25,206 bases of DNA from Thermaceae bacterium. Lineage in GTDB: Bacteria; Deinococcota; Deinococci; Deinococcales; Marinithermaceae. Positions 15,290-23,210 of the stretch are shown here, piece by piece (the first letter of the stretch is position 1; every line of letters begins with the position of its first letter). The stretch spans positions 1 to 25,206 of the forward strand of contig JALVVO010000252.1 of NCBI GenBank assembly GCA_027023345.1, given 5' to 3'. A program made the translations under genes and the position numbers. The notes below the pieces were generated by a model, which worked only from the letters and a program-made list of their open reading frames with translations, had not been told where the DNA came from and did not search any database.

Positions 15290-16438
15290 ATGCGGAGACT
15301 CGCGGGGATGTTGCTGGCGCTTGCGGTGGCCTTCGCGCAAGGCAAGGTGGACTACAAGGGGCTCGTCGTCGGCACCCCCTACCCCGCCCTCACGGTCAAG
15401 GCCGGGGAGGTGGTGAACCTCTCCCTTGAGCTCAAGAACTTCGGGCTGCCCCCGCAGTACGTGCGGCTTCGCGTCGAGGGCGTCCCCGAGGGCTGGACCG
15501 CCGCCTTCCTCGGCAACGGGCGGGTGGTCGAGGCCGCCTTCCTCGCCCCCGACGCGAGCGAGAACCTCACCCTCCGGGTCGAGGTCCCCGAGGGGGTCAA
15601 GGAGGGGCGCTACCCGATGACCGTGGTCGCCGAGGGCCAGGGGGTTAGGAGCGAGCTCCCCGTCGTCCTCACCGTGGGCAAGGTGCTTCCCCCCTCCCTG
15701 AAGCTCGAGGTCGAGCTCCCCGTGCTGAAGGGCACCCCCACCACCACCTTCCGCTACCGGGCGACGCTCAAGAACGAGTCCGACCAGGACCTCCTCGTGG
15801 GCCTTGAGGCCGACGCTCCCGAGGGCTTCGAGGTCGTCTTCAAACCGCAGTTTTCCAGCCAGGAGGTGACCACCCTGCCGATCAAGGCGGGCGAGACCAA
15901 GAACCTCGACATCGAGGTGAGCCCGCCGCCCAAGGTGCAGGCGGGCGAGTACAAGATCCGCGTCACCGCCCGGGCCGGCGCGGCCAAGGCCAGCCTCGAC
16001 CTGAAGGCGATCGTCACCGGCCGACCCGAGCTCACCATCACCACGCCGGACGGCCGGCTCTCGGGGCGGGCCTACGCCGGTCGCGAGTCGCCCCTGAAGC
16101 TCGTGATCAAGAACCGCGGCAGCGCCGAGGCCAAGAACGTCGAGCTCTCCTCGTTCGAGCCCTCGGGCTGGGAGGTCACCTTCGAGCCCAAGACCATCGA
16201 GTCCATCCCCGCCGGCGAGAAGGCCGAGGTGACCGCCAAGATCAAGCCCTCCCAGAAGGCGATCGCCGGCGACTACATGGTGACGATCACCGCCAAGCCC
16301 AAGAACGGCACCTCCGAGTCCGCCGACTTCCGCATCACCGTGCTCACCTCGACGATGTGGGGGATCGTCGGCGTGGGGCTGGTGGCGGTGGCGCTCGGCG
16401 TCCTGGCGCTCGCGGTGGCGCGCTTCGGTCGGCGATGA
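15290..16438 (+). CDS. Exported, membrane-anchored NEW3-domain (Ig-like) protein
   Basis: The 382-residue protein has a signal peptide of about 16 residues (MRRLAGMLLALAVAFAQ). Three Ig-like repeats of the NEW3 (alpha-galactosidase-associated) type follow at about 20-130, 135-245 and 250-352. Each has a P-x-G-W/F-x-x-x-F core (PEGWTAAF, PEGFEVVF, PSGWEVTF) and a later A/E-G-x-Y strand (EGRYPMTV, AGEYKIRV, AGDYMVTI). One C-terminal membrane helix (about 353-376) ends in FGRR. It should sit outside the membrane with its anchor next to the ABC partner encoded downstream. AGGAGGTGAG precedes the ATG. It overlaps the ATPase start as ATGA. The function of such NEW3-ABC cassettes is not established. 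Confidence 0.85.
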   Translation: MRRLAGMLLALAVAFAQGKVDYKGLVVGTPYPALTVKAGEVVNLSLELKNFGLPPQYVRLRVEGVPEGWTAAFLGNGRVVEAAFLAPDASENLTLRVEVPEGVKEGRYPMTVVAEGQGVRSELPVVLTVGKVLPPSLKLEVELPVLKGTPTTTFRYRATLKNESDQDLLVGLEADAPEGFEVVFKPQFSSQEVTTLPIKAGETKNLDIEVSPPPKVQAGEYKIRVTARAGAAKASLDLKAIVTGRPELTITTPDGRLSGRAYAGRESPLKLVIKNRGSAEAKNVELSSFEPSGWEVTFEPKTIESIPAGEKAEVTAKIKPSQKAIAGDYMVTITAKPKNGTSESADFRITVLTSTMWGIVGVGLVAVALGVLALAVARFGRR

Positions 16439-17370
16439 TGGCGGCGATCGAAACCAAGGGCCTCACCAAGCGCTACGGGCGGCTGGTGGCGGTCGAGGAC
16501 CTCGACCTCGTGGTCGAACGGGGCGAGGTCTTCGGCATCCTGGGCCCGAACGGCTCGGGCAAGACCACCACCATCCTGATGCTCCTCGGCCTCACCGAGC
16601 CCAGCGCGGGCACGGTGCGGGTGCTCGGGCGCGACCCGGTGCGCGAGCCCCTCAAGGTCAAGCGGAGGGTCGGCTACCTCCCCGACACCGTGGGCTTCTA
16701 CGACGAGCTCTCGGGGCGGGAGAACCTCCGCTACACCGCCGCCCTGAACGGGATGCGGGGGCCGGCGGTGGAAGCGCGGATCGAGGAGCTCCTCGGGCAG
16801 ATGGGCCTTCTCGACGCCGCCGACCGCCCGGTGCGCACCTATTCCCGGGGGATGAAGCAGCGCCTGGGGCTCGCCGACGTGCTTCTCAAGGAGCCCGAGC
16901 TCGTCATCCTTGACGAGCCCACCCTGGGGCTCGACCCCCAGGCCGCCCACGAGTTCCTCACCCTGATCCGCTCGCTAAAGGAACGCGGGCTCACCGTGCT
17001 GCTCTCCTCCCACCTGCTCCACCAGGTGCAGGCGATCACCGACCGGGTGGGCCTCTTCCGGAAAGGGCGGATGGAGCTCGTGGGGAGCGTTCCCGAGCTC
17101 GCGAAGAGGGTTCTCGGCGGGGCCTACCGCATCCGGGTCCGGGCCGAGGGCGAGGGGCTCGAGGCCGCCCTCGGCGCCATTCCCGGGGTGATCCGGGTGC
17201 GGCGCGAGCCGGGGGGCTACCTGCTCGAGACTGAGCGCGACCTAAGGCCCGACGTCGCCCGGGCGGTGGTCCGCGAGGGCGGGAGGCTGTTCGCGCTTGA
17301 GCTCGAGGAACCCAGCCTCGACGAGGTCTACCGCGCCTACTTCGAGGAGGTGAAGCGTGACGCGGCGTGA
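16435..17370 (+). CDS. ABC transporter ATP-binding protein (CcmA/NosF type)
   Basis: A 311-residue ABC ATPase with Walker A GPNGSGKTT (about 40-48), a Q-loop region GYLPDTVGFYDELSG, signature YSRGMKQRL, Walker B LVILDEPTLGLDP and the switch H in LSSHLL. An extra C-terminal domain of about 90 residues is typical of ATPases that pair with ABC-2 or NosY-type permeases. The start is taken at the ATG at 16435, overlapping the NEW3 stop; a second ATG follows at once at 16438. It overlaps the permease gene by 14 bases. It powers the transporter formed with the 17357-18313 protein; the substrate is unknown. Confidence 0.93.
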   Translation: MMAAIETKGLTKRYGRLVAVEDLDLVVERGEVFGILGPNGSGKTTTILMLLGLTEPSAGTVRVLGRDPVREPLKVKRRVGYLPDTVGFYDELSGRENLRYTAALNGMRGPAVEARIEELLGQMGLLDAADRPVRTYSRGMKQRLGLADVLLKEPELVILDEPTLGLDPQAAHEFLTLIRSLKERGLTVLLSSHLLHQVQAITDRVGLFRKGRMELVGSVPELAKRVLGGAYRIRVRAEGEGLEAALGAIPGVIRVRREPGGYLLETERDLRPDVARAVVREGGRLFALELEEPSLDEVYRAYFEEVKRDAA

Positions 17371-18313
17371 GGGTTCTGCCTTCTCCGGCCTCGGCGTGGT
17401 CTTCTTGAAGGAGTTCGCCGACCAGCTCTCGGGCACGCGGATGCGCCTCTTGGAAGCGCTGATCGTCCTCACCGCCATGGCCACCATCTACGCCGCCATC
17501 CAGACGATCAAGAACGTGGTCGGGGAGGACGTCTTCCTCTTCCTGCGCCTCTTCACCACCGCCAAGGAGCCGCTGCCCTCCTTCGTGGCCTTCGCCGGCT
17601 TCCTCGTGCCCCTGCTCGCGATCGCCCTCGGCTTCGACGCGGTGAACGGCGAGTTCCAGCGGCGCACCCTGGGCCGGGTCCTCTCCCAGCCGATCTACCG
17701 CGACGCCCTCCTCTTTGGCAAGTACCTGGCCGGGCTGGCCACGCTGGCCCTCGTCCTGCTCGCGGTCTGGCTCCTCGTCACCGGGCTCGGCATCCTCTTC
17801 ACCGGCCTCGCCCCCTCGGGCGAGGAGGTGGCGCGGAGCCTCCTCTACCTCGCCGCCACCCTAGCCTACGGCGGGGTCTGGCTGGCGGTGGCGCTCTTCT
17901 TCTCGGTGGTCTTCAAAAGCCCCACCACCAGCGCCCTGGCCGCGATCGGCGTCTGGCTCTTCTTCACCGTCTTCTGGGGCATGATCGCGGGGCTCTTGGC
18001 CCCGGTGATCAGCCCGGTCCACTACGGCTTCCCCGAGGAGGTCCTCCGCCAGGCCCAGACCGAGCTCGCCCTCGCCCGCATCGCCCCGAGTACCCTCTAC
18101 GCCGAGGCCACCCTGGCCCTCCTGCAGCCCGAGGTGCGGGCGCTCGGCCCGGTGCTCCCCGCCCAGCTCGAGGGCATGGTGCTGGGCACACCCCTGCCGC
18201 TTTCCCAGTCGGTGCTCCTCGTCTGGCCCCAGTTCGCCGGGCTAATCGCCGCCAGCGTGCTCTTTTTCACCCTGGCCTACGTGGTCTTCCAGCGGATGGA
18301 GATCCGGGCGTGA
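17357..18313 (+). CDS. ABC-2 type transporter permease (NosY-like)
   Basis: A 318-residue integral membrane protein with about six hydrophobic helices: residues 35-50, 78-95, 125-150, 165-188, 193-215 and near the C-terminus (AGLIAASVLFFTLAYVVF). The segment NGEFQRRTLGRVLSQPIYRDALLFGKYLAG is characteristic of ABC-2/NosY-type permeases. A large loop after helix five (about 218-285) should be extracytoplasmic and could contact the NEW3 protein. The start is GTG, within the ATPase 3' end, behind GAGGAGGTGAAGC. It ends the cassette, and a strong hairpin lies 43 bases downstream. The substrate cannot be inferred. Confidence 0.88.
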   Translation: MTRREGSAFSGLGVVFLKEFADQLSGTRMRLLEALIVLTAMATIYAAIQTIKNVVGEDVFLFLRLFTTAKEPLPSFVAFAGFLVPLLAIALGFDAVNGEFQRRTLGRVLSQPIYRDALLFGKYLAGLATLALVLLAVWLLVTGLGILFTGLAPSGEEVARSLLYLAATLAYGGVWLAVALFFSVVFKSPTTSALAAIGVWLFFTVFWGMIAGLLAPVISPVHYGFPEEVLRQAQTELALARIAPSTLYAEATLALLQPEVRALGPVLPAQLEGMVLGTPLPLSQSVLLVWPQFAGLIAASVLFFTLAYVVFQRMEIRA

Positions 18314-18348
18314 GGAGGGGTGTGGGAAGTAGGGTGTAGGAGGTTAGG

Positions 18349-18383
18349 AAAAAACGGGGGCCCGCCCTTGGGCGGGCCCCTTT
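18349..18383. terminator. Bidirectional terminator
   Basis: An 11-bp perfect inverted repeat GGGGCCCGCCC / GGGCGGGCCCC (18357-18367 / 18370-18380) is flanked on the left by an A run (18349-18354), which gives a U run on the minus strand, and on the right by TTT. It fits the end of the cupin gene (minus, strong) and of the ABC permease (plus, weaker U tract), which converge here. Confidence 0.85.
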
Positions 18384-18394
18384 CACGTCTGGCT

Positions 18395-18760
18395 TCACTC
18401 CAGCCACTCGGTCCGATATTCCTCCGTCTTCGGCACCACGCAGAGGAAGAGCACCGGGTCGTCGCCCGTGTTCTCGTACCAGTGGGCGACGCCGGGGGGG
18501 ATGAAGACCACGTCGCCAGGGCCGACCTCGTGGACCTCGTCGTCGAGGCCGATCCGCATCCGCCCGGCGAGGACGTACTGCTCGTGCTCGACGTCGGGGT
18601 GGCGGTGCTTCTTGATCCTTCCGCCGGGAAGAAGGGTGAACCGCCTCAGGATGAAGTTCGGCGCCTCCTCGGGCCCGATCAGGATCTGGATGAACGCGCC
18701 CTCGGCGTCGTCCACCGGGACCCGTCGCACCTTATCCGCGTGGATGACCTTAGGCTTCAA
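18395..18760 (-). CDS. Single-domain cupin protein
   Basis: A small beta-barrel cupin of 121 residues. Metal-site motif 1 reads GGRIKKHRHPDVEHEQYVLAG, with H52, H54 and E58 or E60; motif 2 is PGDVVFIPPGVAHWYEN with H93. The fold suits a metal-dependent enzyme or sensor, but no substrate can be assigned. I place the start at the TTG at 18760. It overlaps the upstream gene's TGA (TTGA) and has GGGAGGGGAG just ahead. The longer frame from GTG 18775 would place that ribosome-binding site inside the gene. It is the second gene of a two-gene operon with the phosphoribosyltransferase. Confidence 0.85.
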   Translation of the reverse strand: MKPKVIHADKVRRVPVDDAEGAFIQILIGPEEAPNFILRRFTLLPGGRIKKHRHPDVEHEQYVLAGRMRIGLDDEVHEVGPGDVVFIPPGVAHWYENTGDDPVLFLCVVPKTEEYRTEWLE

Positions 18761-19389
18761 AGCTCCCCTCCCCACTTGGCCAAGAGCGCGATGACCTCGT
18801 CGTCCTCCACCTGGGGAAAGACGTCGTAGTAGGCGGCGACGGCGGTGAAGTCGGGCGGGGTCGAGAGCACCACCACCTCGGCCTTGTCCCGGATCCGCTC
18901 CACCGCGTCGGGGGGCGCCACCGGCACCGCCACCACCACCCTCGAAGGCGCCTCGGCCCGCACCGCCGCCAGCGCCGCCTCCACGGTGCTGCCGGTGGCC
19001 ATGCCGTCGTCGGTGAGGACGACCTCGCGGCCGGCGAGCGGCTCCTTGGGCCGGACCGCCCGGTACTTGGCCCTGCGTTCCTCGATCACCCGAAGCTGCC
19101 GCGCCACCTCGTTGCGGATGTAGGCCTCCCCGGCGTAGCGGTAGGCGTAGGGCTGGAGGATGACCTCGCCGGTCTCCGCCACCGCCCCGAGGGCGAACTC
19201 GGGGTTGCCGGGGGCGCCGATCTTCCGCGCCAAGATCACGTCCATCGTCCCGCCGAGGCGCTCGGCCAGAACGTCGGCCACGACCACGCCGCCCCGGGGA
19301 ATGCCCAGCACCACCGGGGACACGAGGCCTAAGGGCCTGAGCGCCTCGGCCAGAAGCTCCGCCGCGTGCCGGCGATCCCTGAACCGCAC
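18757..19389 (-). CDS. Phosphoribosyltransferase-domain protein
   Basis: A 210-residue type I phosphoribosyltransferase fold. The PRPP-binding motif is VVLTDDGMATGST (123-135), with the acidic pair D127-D128. An N-terminal LGIPRGGVVVADVLAERL block and an ARKIGAPGNPEFALGAV loop match the family of stand-alone predicted phosphoribosyltransferases often found near dienelactone hydrolase or archaeal genes. The natural base substrate is unknown. The start is GTG, with TACAAT and a 6-base spacer immediately upstream, so probably leaderless. It is followed by the cupin with a 4-base overlap. Confidence 0.88.
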   Translation of the reverse strand: MRFRDRRHAAELLAEALRPLGLVSPVVLGIPRGGVVVADVLAERLGGTMDVILARKIGAPGNPEFALGAVAETGEVILQPYAYRYAGEAYIRNEVARQLRVIEERRAKYRAVRPKEPLAGREVVLTDDGMATGSTVEAALAAVRAEAPSRVVVAVPVAPPDAVERIRDKAEVVVLSTPPDFTAVAAYYDVFPQVEDDEVIALLAKWGGEL

Positions 19390-19395
19390 GCCCTC

Positions 19396-19401
19396 ATTGT
19401 A
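19396..19401 (-). promoter_or_regulatory. -10 box for a leaderless transcript (phosphoribosyltransferase-cupin)
   Basis: On the minus strand TACAAT (5/6 to consensus) is followed by GAGGGC and the GTG start at 19389. The distance is the same 6 bases seen at four other starts. No -35 box is obvious. Confidence 0.6.
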
Positions 19402-19440
19402 ATCGCCAAGGGCCGGCCTTTCCGGGATTTTTTCACGCCT

Positions 19441-20100
19441 TTAGCGGCCGAGGGCCCGCCTCACCCCCCGTAGGTCGCCCCGAAGGAAGAGCAGGGTAAG
19501 GAACAGGCCGAGCACGAAGGCCCCCGGACCGGAGAGGGGCCAGACCTCGTGAAAGAGCGGGTCGTGGACCAGGAGCCGGGCCCCCGCCCAGACGATGACC
19601 AGCGCGCCGAGCAGGGTAAGCCAGGACCAGCGGTTCAGCCACTCGGAGATCAGGCTCGCCCCCAGCATCAGGATCGGGATCGAGAGGGCGAGGCCGAAGA
19701 CGAGGAGCCCAAGGTGCCCCTCGCTCGCCGCCGCCACCGCGAGGACGTTGTCGAGCGAGAGGGTGAAGTCGGCCACCACGATCAGCGCCACGGCCTGCCA
19801 GAAGCCGTTCGCGGTCCGGGCCGGCCCCGCCTCCTCTTCCTCCCGCAGGAGCTTGGCCGCGATCCAGAAGAGGGTGAGGCCGCCGAGCGCCCGGAGGTAG
19901 GGAACCTGAAGCAAAAGGGCGGCGAGGATGGTGAAGGTGATCCTGAGCCCCACCGCCCCCAGGGTCCCGATCAGGATCGCCTGCCGCCTGAGCGGCGCCG
20001 GGAGGCTACGGACCGCCATGCCGATCACCACGGCGTTGTCGCCCGAGAGCACCAGGTCGATGAGGACGATGCCGAAGAAGTTAAAGAGCCAGGGCGGCAT
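19441..20100 (-). CDS. TerC/YjbE-family integral membrane protein
   Basis: A 219-residue protein with about seven hydrophobic helices. The two repeat motifs of the TerC family are visible near the N-terminus (LSGDNAVVIGMA) and mid-protein (TLSLDNVLAVAA); their paired Asp residues sit in membrane helices. Members of this family (YjbE, YkoY, Alx/MntX) are linked to manganese or other metal export. Some relatives are controlled by a manganese riboswitch, but here the gene begins one base after the HD gene's stop, inside an operon, so no leader is present. It is the last gene of the 23150-19441 operon and no clear terminator follows. Confidence 0.88.
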   Translation of the reverse strand: MPPWLFNFFGIVLIDLVLSGDNAVVIGMAVRSLPAPLRRQAILIGTLGAVGLRITFTILAALLLQVPYLRALGGLTLFWIAAKLLREEEEAGPARTANGFWQAVALIVVADFTLSLDNVLAVAAASEGHLGLLVFGLALSIPILMLGASLISEWLNRWSWLTLLGALVIVWAGARLLVHDPLFHEVWPLSGPGAFVLGLFLTLLFLRGDLRGVRRALGR

Positions 20101-20101
20101 C

Positions 20102-20977
20102 TCACTCTTCGAGCACGAAGCGAGGCTCCCGCTCGTGCAGGCGGACCCGGTGGATGATTCGCTGGTCGTGGTCGCCGTCGGTGTGGGTAGTGGCGACGAC
20201 CGTCACGTAGTCCCGGATCGGGCTCTTGATCACCTTCTTGGTCAGGGTCTCCTCCACCTGGAAGATGCCGGCGGCGTTGTTCATCTTGACCCGGATCTCC
20301 ACCGGCACCTCCCGGCCCCGGAGGATCATCACCTCGTCCACCGCGAGCGCGGAGATCGAGTGGATGTCGATCGAGCCCAGGGCGAAGGCCTTGCGGCCCC
20401 GGCCCTTGGTGATGTCGGTGCCGTCGGCCACGGCGGTGACCCCGGCCTCGACGGTGAGGGGCTCGGGCTCGAGGTCATGGCTGTAGATCGAGTGGAGCGC
20501 AAGCGCCCTTAGCCGCACCCGCTGGGCCGGGTCCTCGTAGACCTCGGCCAGGATCCGGTCGAGGATCGGCGCCGCCAGCGTCACCCCGAAGGCCTCGTGG
20601 TGGACCCGGTGCACCTGGTTGCCGATGTCGTGCAGCATGGTGCCGAGGAGGGTGACGACGTAGGCGTCCTCGAGCTCCCCCGAACCGCTCTTTTCCGTGT
20701 CGGTCTTGACCCCGGCCTCGACCAAAAGCCTCAGGATCGCCACCGCCGCCGCCCCGGTGAGGATCGCGTGCACCCGGCCGTGGTCGTTGTAGCCGAGCTT
20801 GTGCATGGTGAGGTAGTTGGCCATGTCCCAGCTCGCCCGGGCCTCGGGGTCGGCGACCAGGAGCTCGTAGGCCCGGAGCGCCCGGGGGAAGCCGGCGAGG
20901 CCCTTCCGGATCGCCTGGTCGGCCTCCTGGTGGAGCTTGGCCTTGGGGCTCGCGACGTGGATCACCCGATCGTCCAC
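20102..20977 (-). CDS. HD-domain metal-dependent phosphohydrolase
   Basis: A 291-residue protein with an HD hydrolase core. H66/H70 in NDHGRVHA, the diagnostic H116-D117 pair in MLHDIGN, two further histidines (HRVHH), and D185/D188 in VADGTD form the expected metal-binding set. It resembles the uncharacterised HD phosphohydrolases shared by archaea and some bacteria (COG3294-like). A C-terminal domain of about 95 residues (from IDIHSISALAVDEV on) is beta-rich and could be regulatory. The substrate is not predictable; HD proteins cleave nucleotides or cyclic dinucleotides among others. The GTG start follows the enoyl-CoA hydratase stop with no gap, behind AAGGGGGAG. Confidence 0.85.
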   Translation of the reverse strand: MDDRVIHVASPKAKLHQEADQAIRKGLAGFPRALRAYELLVADPEARASWDMANYLTMHKLGYNDHGRVHAILTGAAAVAILRLLVEAGVKTDTEKSGSGELEDAYVVTLLGTMLHDIGNQVHRVHHEAFGVTLAAPILDRILAEVYEDPAQRVRLRALALHSIYSHDLEPEPLTVEAGVTAVADGTDITKGRGRKAFALGSIDIHSISALAVDEVMILRGREVPVEIRVKMNNAAGIFQVEETLTKKVIKSPIRDYVTVVATTHTDGDHDQRIIHRVRLHEREPRFVLEE

Positions 20978-21784
20978 TCACTCCCCCTTGAAGTTGGGCT
21001 TCCGCTTCTCCAGGAAGGCGCTCGTCCCCTCCTTGAAGTCGGCGGTGCGGGAGACCAGCCCGAAGAGGTCGGCCTCGATCTCGAGCCCCTCGGGGAGCGG
21101 CAGGTCGAAGCCGCGGAAGACCGCCTCCTTGGCCAGCGCCATCGCCACCGGGCCATTCTTGGCGAGGAGACGGGCGAGCTCGAGGGCCTCCTTCAGGGCG
21201 TCCTCGGCCAGGCGGTTCACCAGGCCCATCTGGTAGGCCTCTTCGGCCTCGACGTGGCGACCGGTGAGGATGAGATCCAGCGCCCGGCCGACGCCGACGA
21301 TCCGAGGCAGGCGCTGGGTCCCCCCGAAGCCCGGGATCAGGCCGAGCCCGACCTCGGGGAGGCCGAGCTTCGCCTTCCTCGCGGCCACCCGGAGGTCGCA
21401 GGCGAGCGCGAGCTCGAGCCCCCCGCCGAGGGCGTAGCCGTTGATCGCCGCGATCGTGGGGATCGGCATGGCCGCGATCGCGTTCATCACGTCCTGGCCC
21501 AAGAGGGAGAACTCCCGGGCGACGAAGACGTCGGAGAGCCCGGCGATCTCGGGGATGTCGGCCCCGGCGACGAAGGCCCGGCCCTCGCCGGTGAAGACCA
21601 CCACCCGCACCTCGGGGTCCTCGGCGACGAGCTCGGGGATCTCGGCGAGCTCGCGCAAAAGGGCGCTGGAAAGGGCGTTCAGGACCTCGGGCCGGCGGAT
21701 GGTAACGACCGCGATGCCTTCCTCAACGCGAAAGTCCAGATGCTCGAACTCGGGTTCGTGGCGGTGCTCGACCTCAAACTTCAT
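20978..21784 (-). CDS. Enoyl-CoA hydratase/isomerase (crotonase family)
   Basis: A 268-residue crotonase. The oxyanion-hole segments FVAGADI (71-77) and ALGGGLELALACD (118-130) are present. Both catalytic glutamates of true hydratases, E124 and E144 (LPEVGLGLIPGFGGTQRL), are in place, supporting hydration of trans-2-enoyl-CoA. An N-terminal extension of about 15 residues precedes the usual start of the fold. The ATG at 21784 has GGAGGAGAAGGC ahead and overlaps the phosphorylase stop as ATGA. The reaction is next to that of the hbd product, but the operon mixes several functions, so the pathway is uncertain. Confidence 0.93.
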   Translation of the reverse strand: MKFEVEHRHEPEFEHLDFRVEEGIAVVTIRRPEVLNALSSALLRELAEIPELVAEDPEVRVVVFTGEGRAFVAGADIPEIAGLSDVFVAREFSLLGQDVMNAIAAMPIPTIAAINGYALGGGLELALACDLRVAARKAKLGLPEVGLGLIPGFGGTQRLPRIVGVGRALDLILTGRHVEAEEAYQMGLVNRLAEDALKEALELARLLAKNGPVAMALAKEAVFRGFDLPLPEGLEIEADLFGLVSRTADFKEGTSAFLEKRKPNFKGE

Positions 21785-22494
21785 GCCTTCTCCTCCAATC
21801 GAAGCAGGGCCTCGAGCGCGACCCGGATCATGCGATCCACGGCGCGGGTGAGGACCTCGTCGGGAACGAGCTCGGGGTCCCCCACGTTGTTGGAGACCGC
21901 CAGCACGCTCGCGGCCTCGACCCCGCGCATCCCCGCCAGGAGAAAGATCGCCGCCGACTCCATCTCCACCGCGAGCACCCCGTAAGAGGCCCATTCCCGG
22001 GCGTCCTCGGGGGTGGTGGCGTAGAAGGCGTCCTCGGTAAGGATGGGGCCCACGCGCGCCCCCTCCTCACCGGCGGCCTCGACCAGCGCCCGAACCAGGG
22101 GAAAGCTCGGTGACGGGGCGAAGGGGCGCCCTTTCAGGTACTGACGGGTGGTGCCGTCGGCGGGAATGGCGGCGGTGGCCACCACCAGCTCCCCCGGACG
22201 CACCCGGGGGGAGAGGGCGCCGGCGGTGCCGATGCGGACTAGCCGCTTCGCCCCGAGCTGAATGAGCTCCTCGACCACGATCGCCGCCGAGGGGGTGCCC
22301 ATCCCGGTGGTCTGCACCGAGATCGGCAGCCCCCGGTAGCGACCGGTGTAGCCGAGGAGGCCCCGGTGGTCGTTGTAGAGCCGCGCGTCCTCGAGGTAGT
22401 GCTCGGCCAGGAACCGAGCCCGGCCCGGGTCCCCGGGCAGGAGGACGTAGGGGGCCAGGTCGTCGGGACCGGCGTGGATATGGATCGGGCTCAC
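21781..22494 (-). CDS. deoD: Purine nucleoside phosphorylase, DeoD type
   Basis: This 237-residue hexameric-type phosphorylase cleaves purine nucleosides with phosphate for salvage. It has VLLPGDPGRA, RIGTAGAL, the QTTGMGTPSAAIVVEELI block, DGTTRQYL, EDAFYATTPE, the AVEMESAAIF nucleoside-binding motif, and NNVGDPEL with the general-acid Asp. The pattern is very close to the Thermus enzyme. The start is the GTG at 22494 (V-SPIHIHAG), overlapping the ABC ATPase stop as GTGA. Reading further upstream gives only shadow sequence of the ATPase. Confidence 0.94.
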   Translation of the reverse strand: MSPIHIHAGPDDLAPYVLLPGDPGRARFLAEHYLEDARLYNDHRGLLGYTGRYRGLPISVQTTGMGTPSAAIVVEELIQLGAKRLVRIGTAGALSPRVRPGELVVATAAIPADGTTRQYLKGRPFAPSPSFPLVRALVEAAGEEGARVGPILTEDAFYATTPEDAREWASYGVLAVEMESAAIFLLAGMRGVEAASVLAVSNNVGDPELVPDEVLTRAVDRMIRVALEALLRLEEKA

Positions 22495-23150
22495 GCATCC
22501 AAGGATACCAGGCGGCCGTCCAAAAGGCGCCATCCCGGTAACCCCTCGACCAGCCGCTCGTCGTGGGTGGCGAGGAGCACCGCCGCCCCCTCCTCCCGGG
22601 CGAGGCGCAAAAGCGCCTCGAGCACCGCCCGCGCGTTCGCCGGGTCGAGGGAGCCGGTGGGCTCGTCGGCGAGCAGGAGCCGGGGGCGGGCGTAGAGCGC
22701 CCGGGCCACCGCCACCCGCTGGCGCTCGCCGCCGGAGAGCGCCTCCGGCTTGAGGTGCGCTCGCTCGGCCAACCCCAGGCGCCCAAGGAGCGAGCGCGCC
22801 CGTTCCGCGTCTGGCCGACCCAGGATCCAGCCGGCGAGCATCGCGTTCTCCAGCGCGGTGAGCTCGGGGAGCAGGTAGTGGTGCTGGAAGACGAGGCCCA
22901 GGAACCGCCGCCGGAGCCTTACCCGCCGCTCCTCCGGCCAGCGGCTCACCGGCTGCCCCTCCCAAAAGACCGTTCCCCCGCTGGGGGTCAGGATTCCGGC
23001 GAGGAGGTGCACGAGCGTGGTCTTCCCCGACCCCGAAGGCCCCAGCAGGACCCTCGCCTGGCCCTCCTCGATTTCCAAGTCCAATCCCGAGAAAAGCGGA
23101 AGTCCAGGGTAAGAAAACGTAAGACCTTCGGCGCGGAGCACGCTCGCCAT
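22491..23150 (-). CDS. ABC ATPase of the LolD/MacB type
   Basis: A 219-residue stand-alone ATPase with Walker A GPSGSGKTT (about 37-45), Q-loop VFQHHYLLPELTALEN, signature LSGGERQRVAVARAL, Walker B LLLADEPTGSLD and switch H in LLATHD. The VFQHHYLLPE region is typical of LolD/FtsE/MacB-class ATPases, which act with mechanotransmission permeases in lipoprotein or envelope transport. No such permease is nearby, so its partner is elsewhere. The ATG at 23150 lacks a Shine-Dalgarno; a TACCAT 9 bases upstream on the minus strand may be its -10. It heads an operon of five closely packed genes. Confidence 0.92.
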   Translation of the reverse strand: MASVLRAEGLTFSYPGLPLFSGLDLEIEEGQARVLLGPSGSGKTTLVHLLAGILTPSGGTVFWEGQPVSRWPEERRVRLRRRFLGLVFQHHYLLPELTALENAMLAGWILGRPDAERARSLLGRLGLAERAHLKPEALSGGERQRVAVARALYARPRLLLADEPTGSLDPANARAVLEALLRLAREEGAAVLLATHDERLVEGLPGWRLLDGRLVSLDA

Positions 23151-23172
23151 CGCTTTCGCATGGTACCGCTTC

Positions 23173-23202
23173 TTTACATCCAGCCTCTTTTCACCGTATT
23201 CT
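23173..23202 (+). promoter_or_regulatory. Promoter of the Crp-like regulator
   Basis: TTTACA (23173-23178; 5/6 to the -35 consensus), an 18-base spacer and TATTCT (23197-23202) lie 8 bases before the GTG at 23211. The whole stretch is AT-rich for this genome. It implies a leaderless or nearly leaderless mRNA starting at the GTG and argues against the earlier ATG at 23160. Confidence 0.65.
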
Positions 23203-23210
23203 TACCCGCG

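Noticed and set aside
18761..18775. GTG 18775 as start of the cupin gene
   Set aside because: That stretch is the ribosome-binding site for the TTG at 18760, which overlaps the upstream stop codon.
19405..19430. GGCCGGCC palindrome followed by a T run between the TerC-family and phosphoribosyltransferase genes
   Set aside because: The T run lies on the plus-strand side, where no plus-strand gene ends; for the minus strand the U tract is on the wrong side, so it is not a convincing terminator.
20101..20180. Possible yybP-ykoY (manganese) riboswitch before the TerC-family gene
   Set aside because: Only one base separates it from the HD gene; there is no leader to hold a riboswitch.
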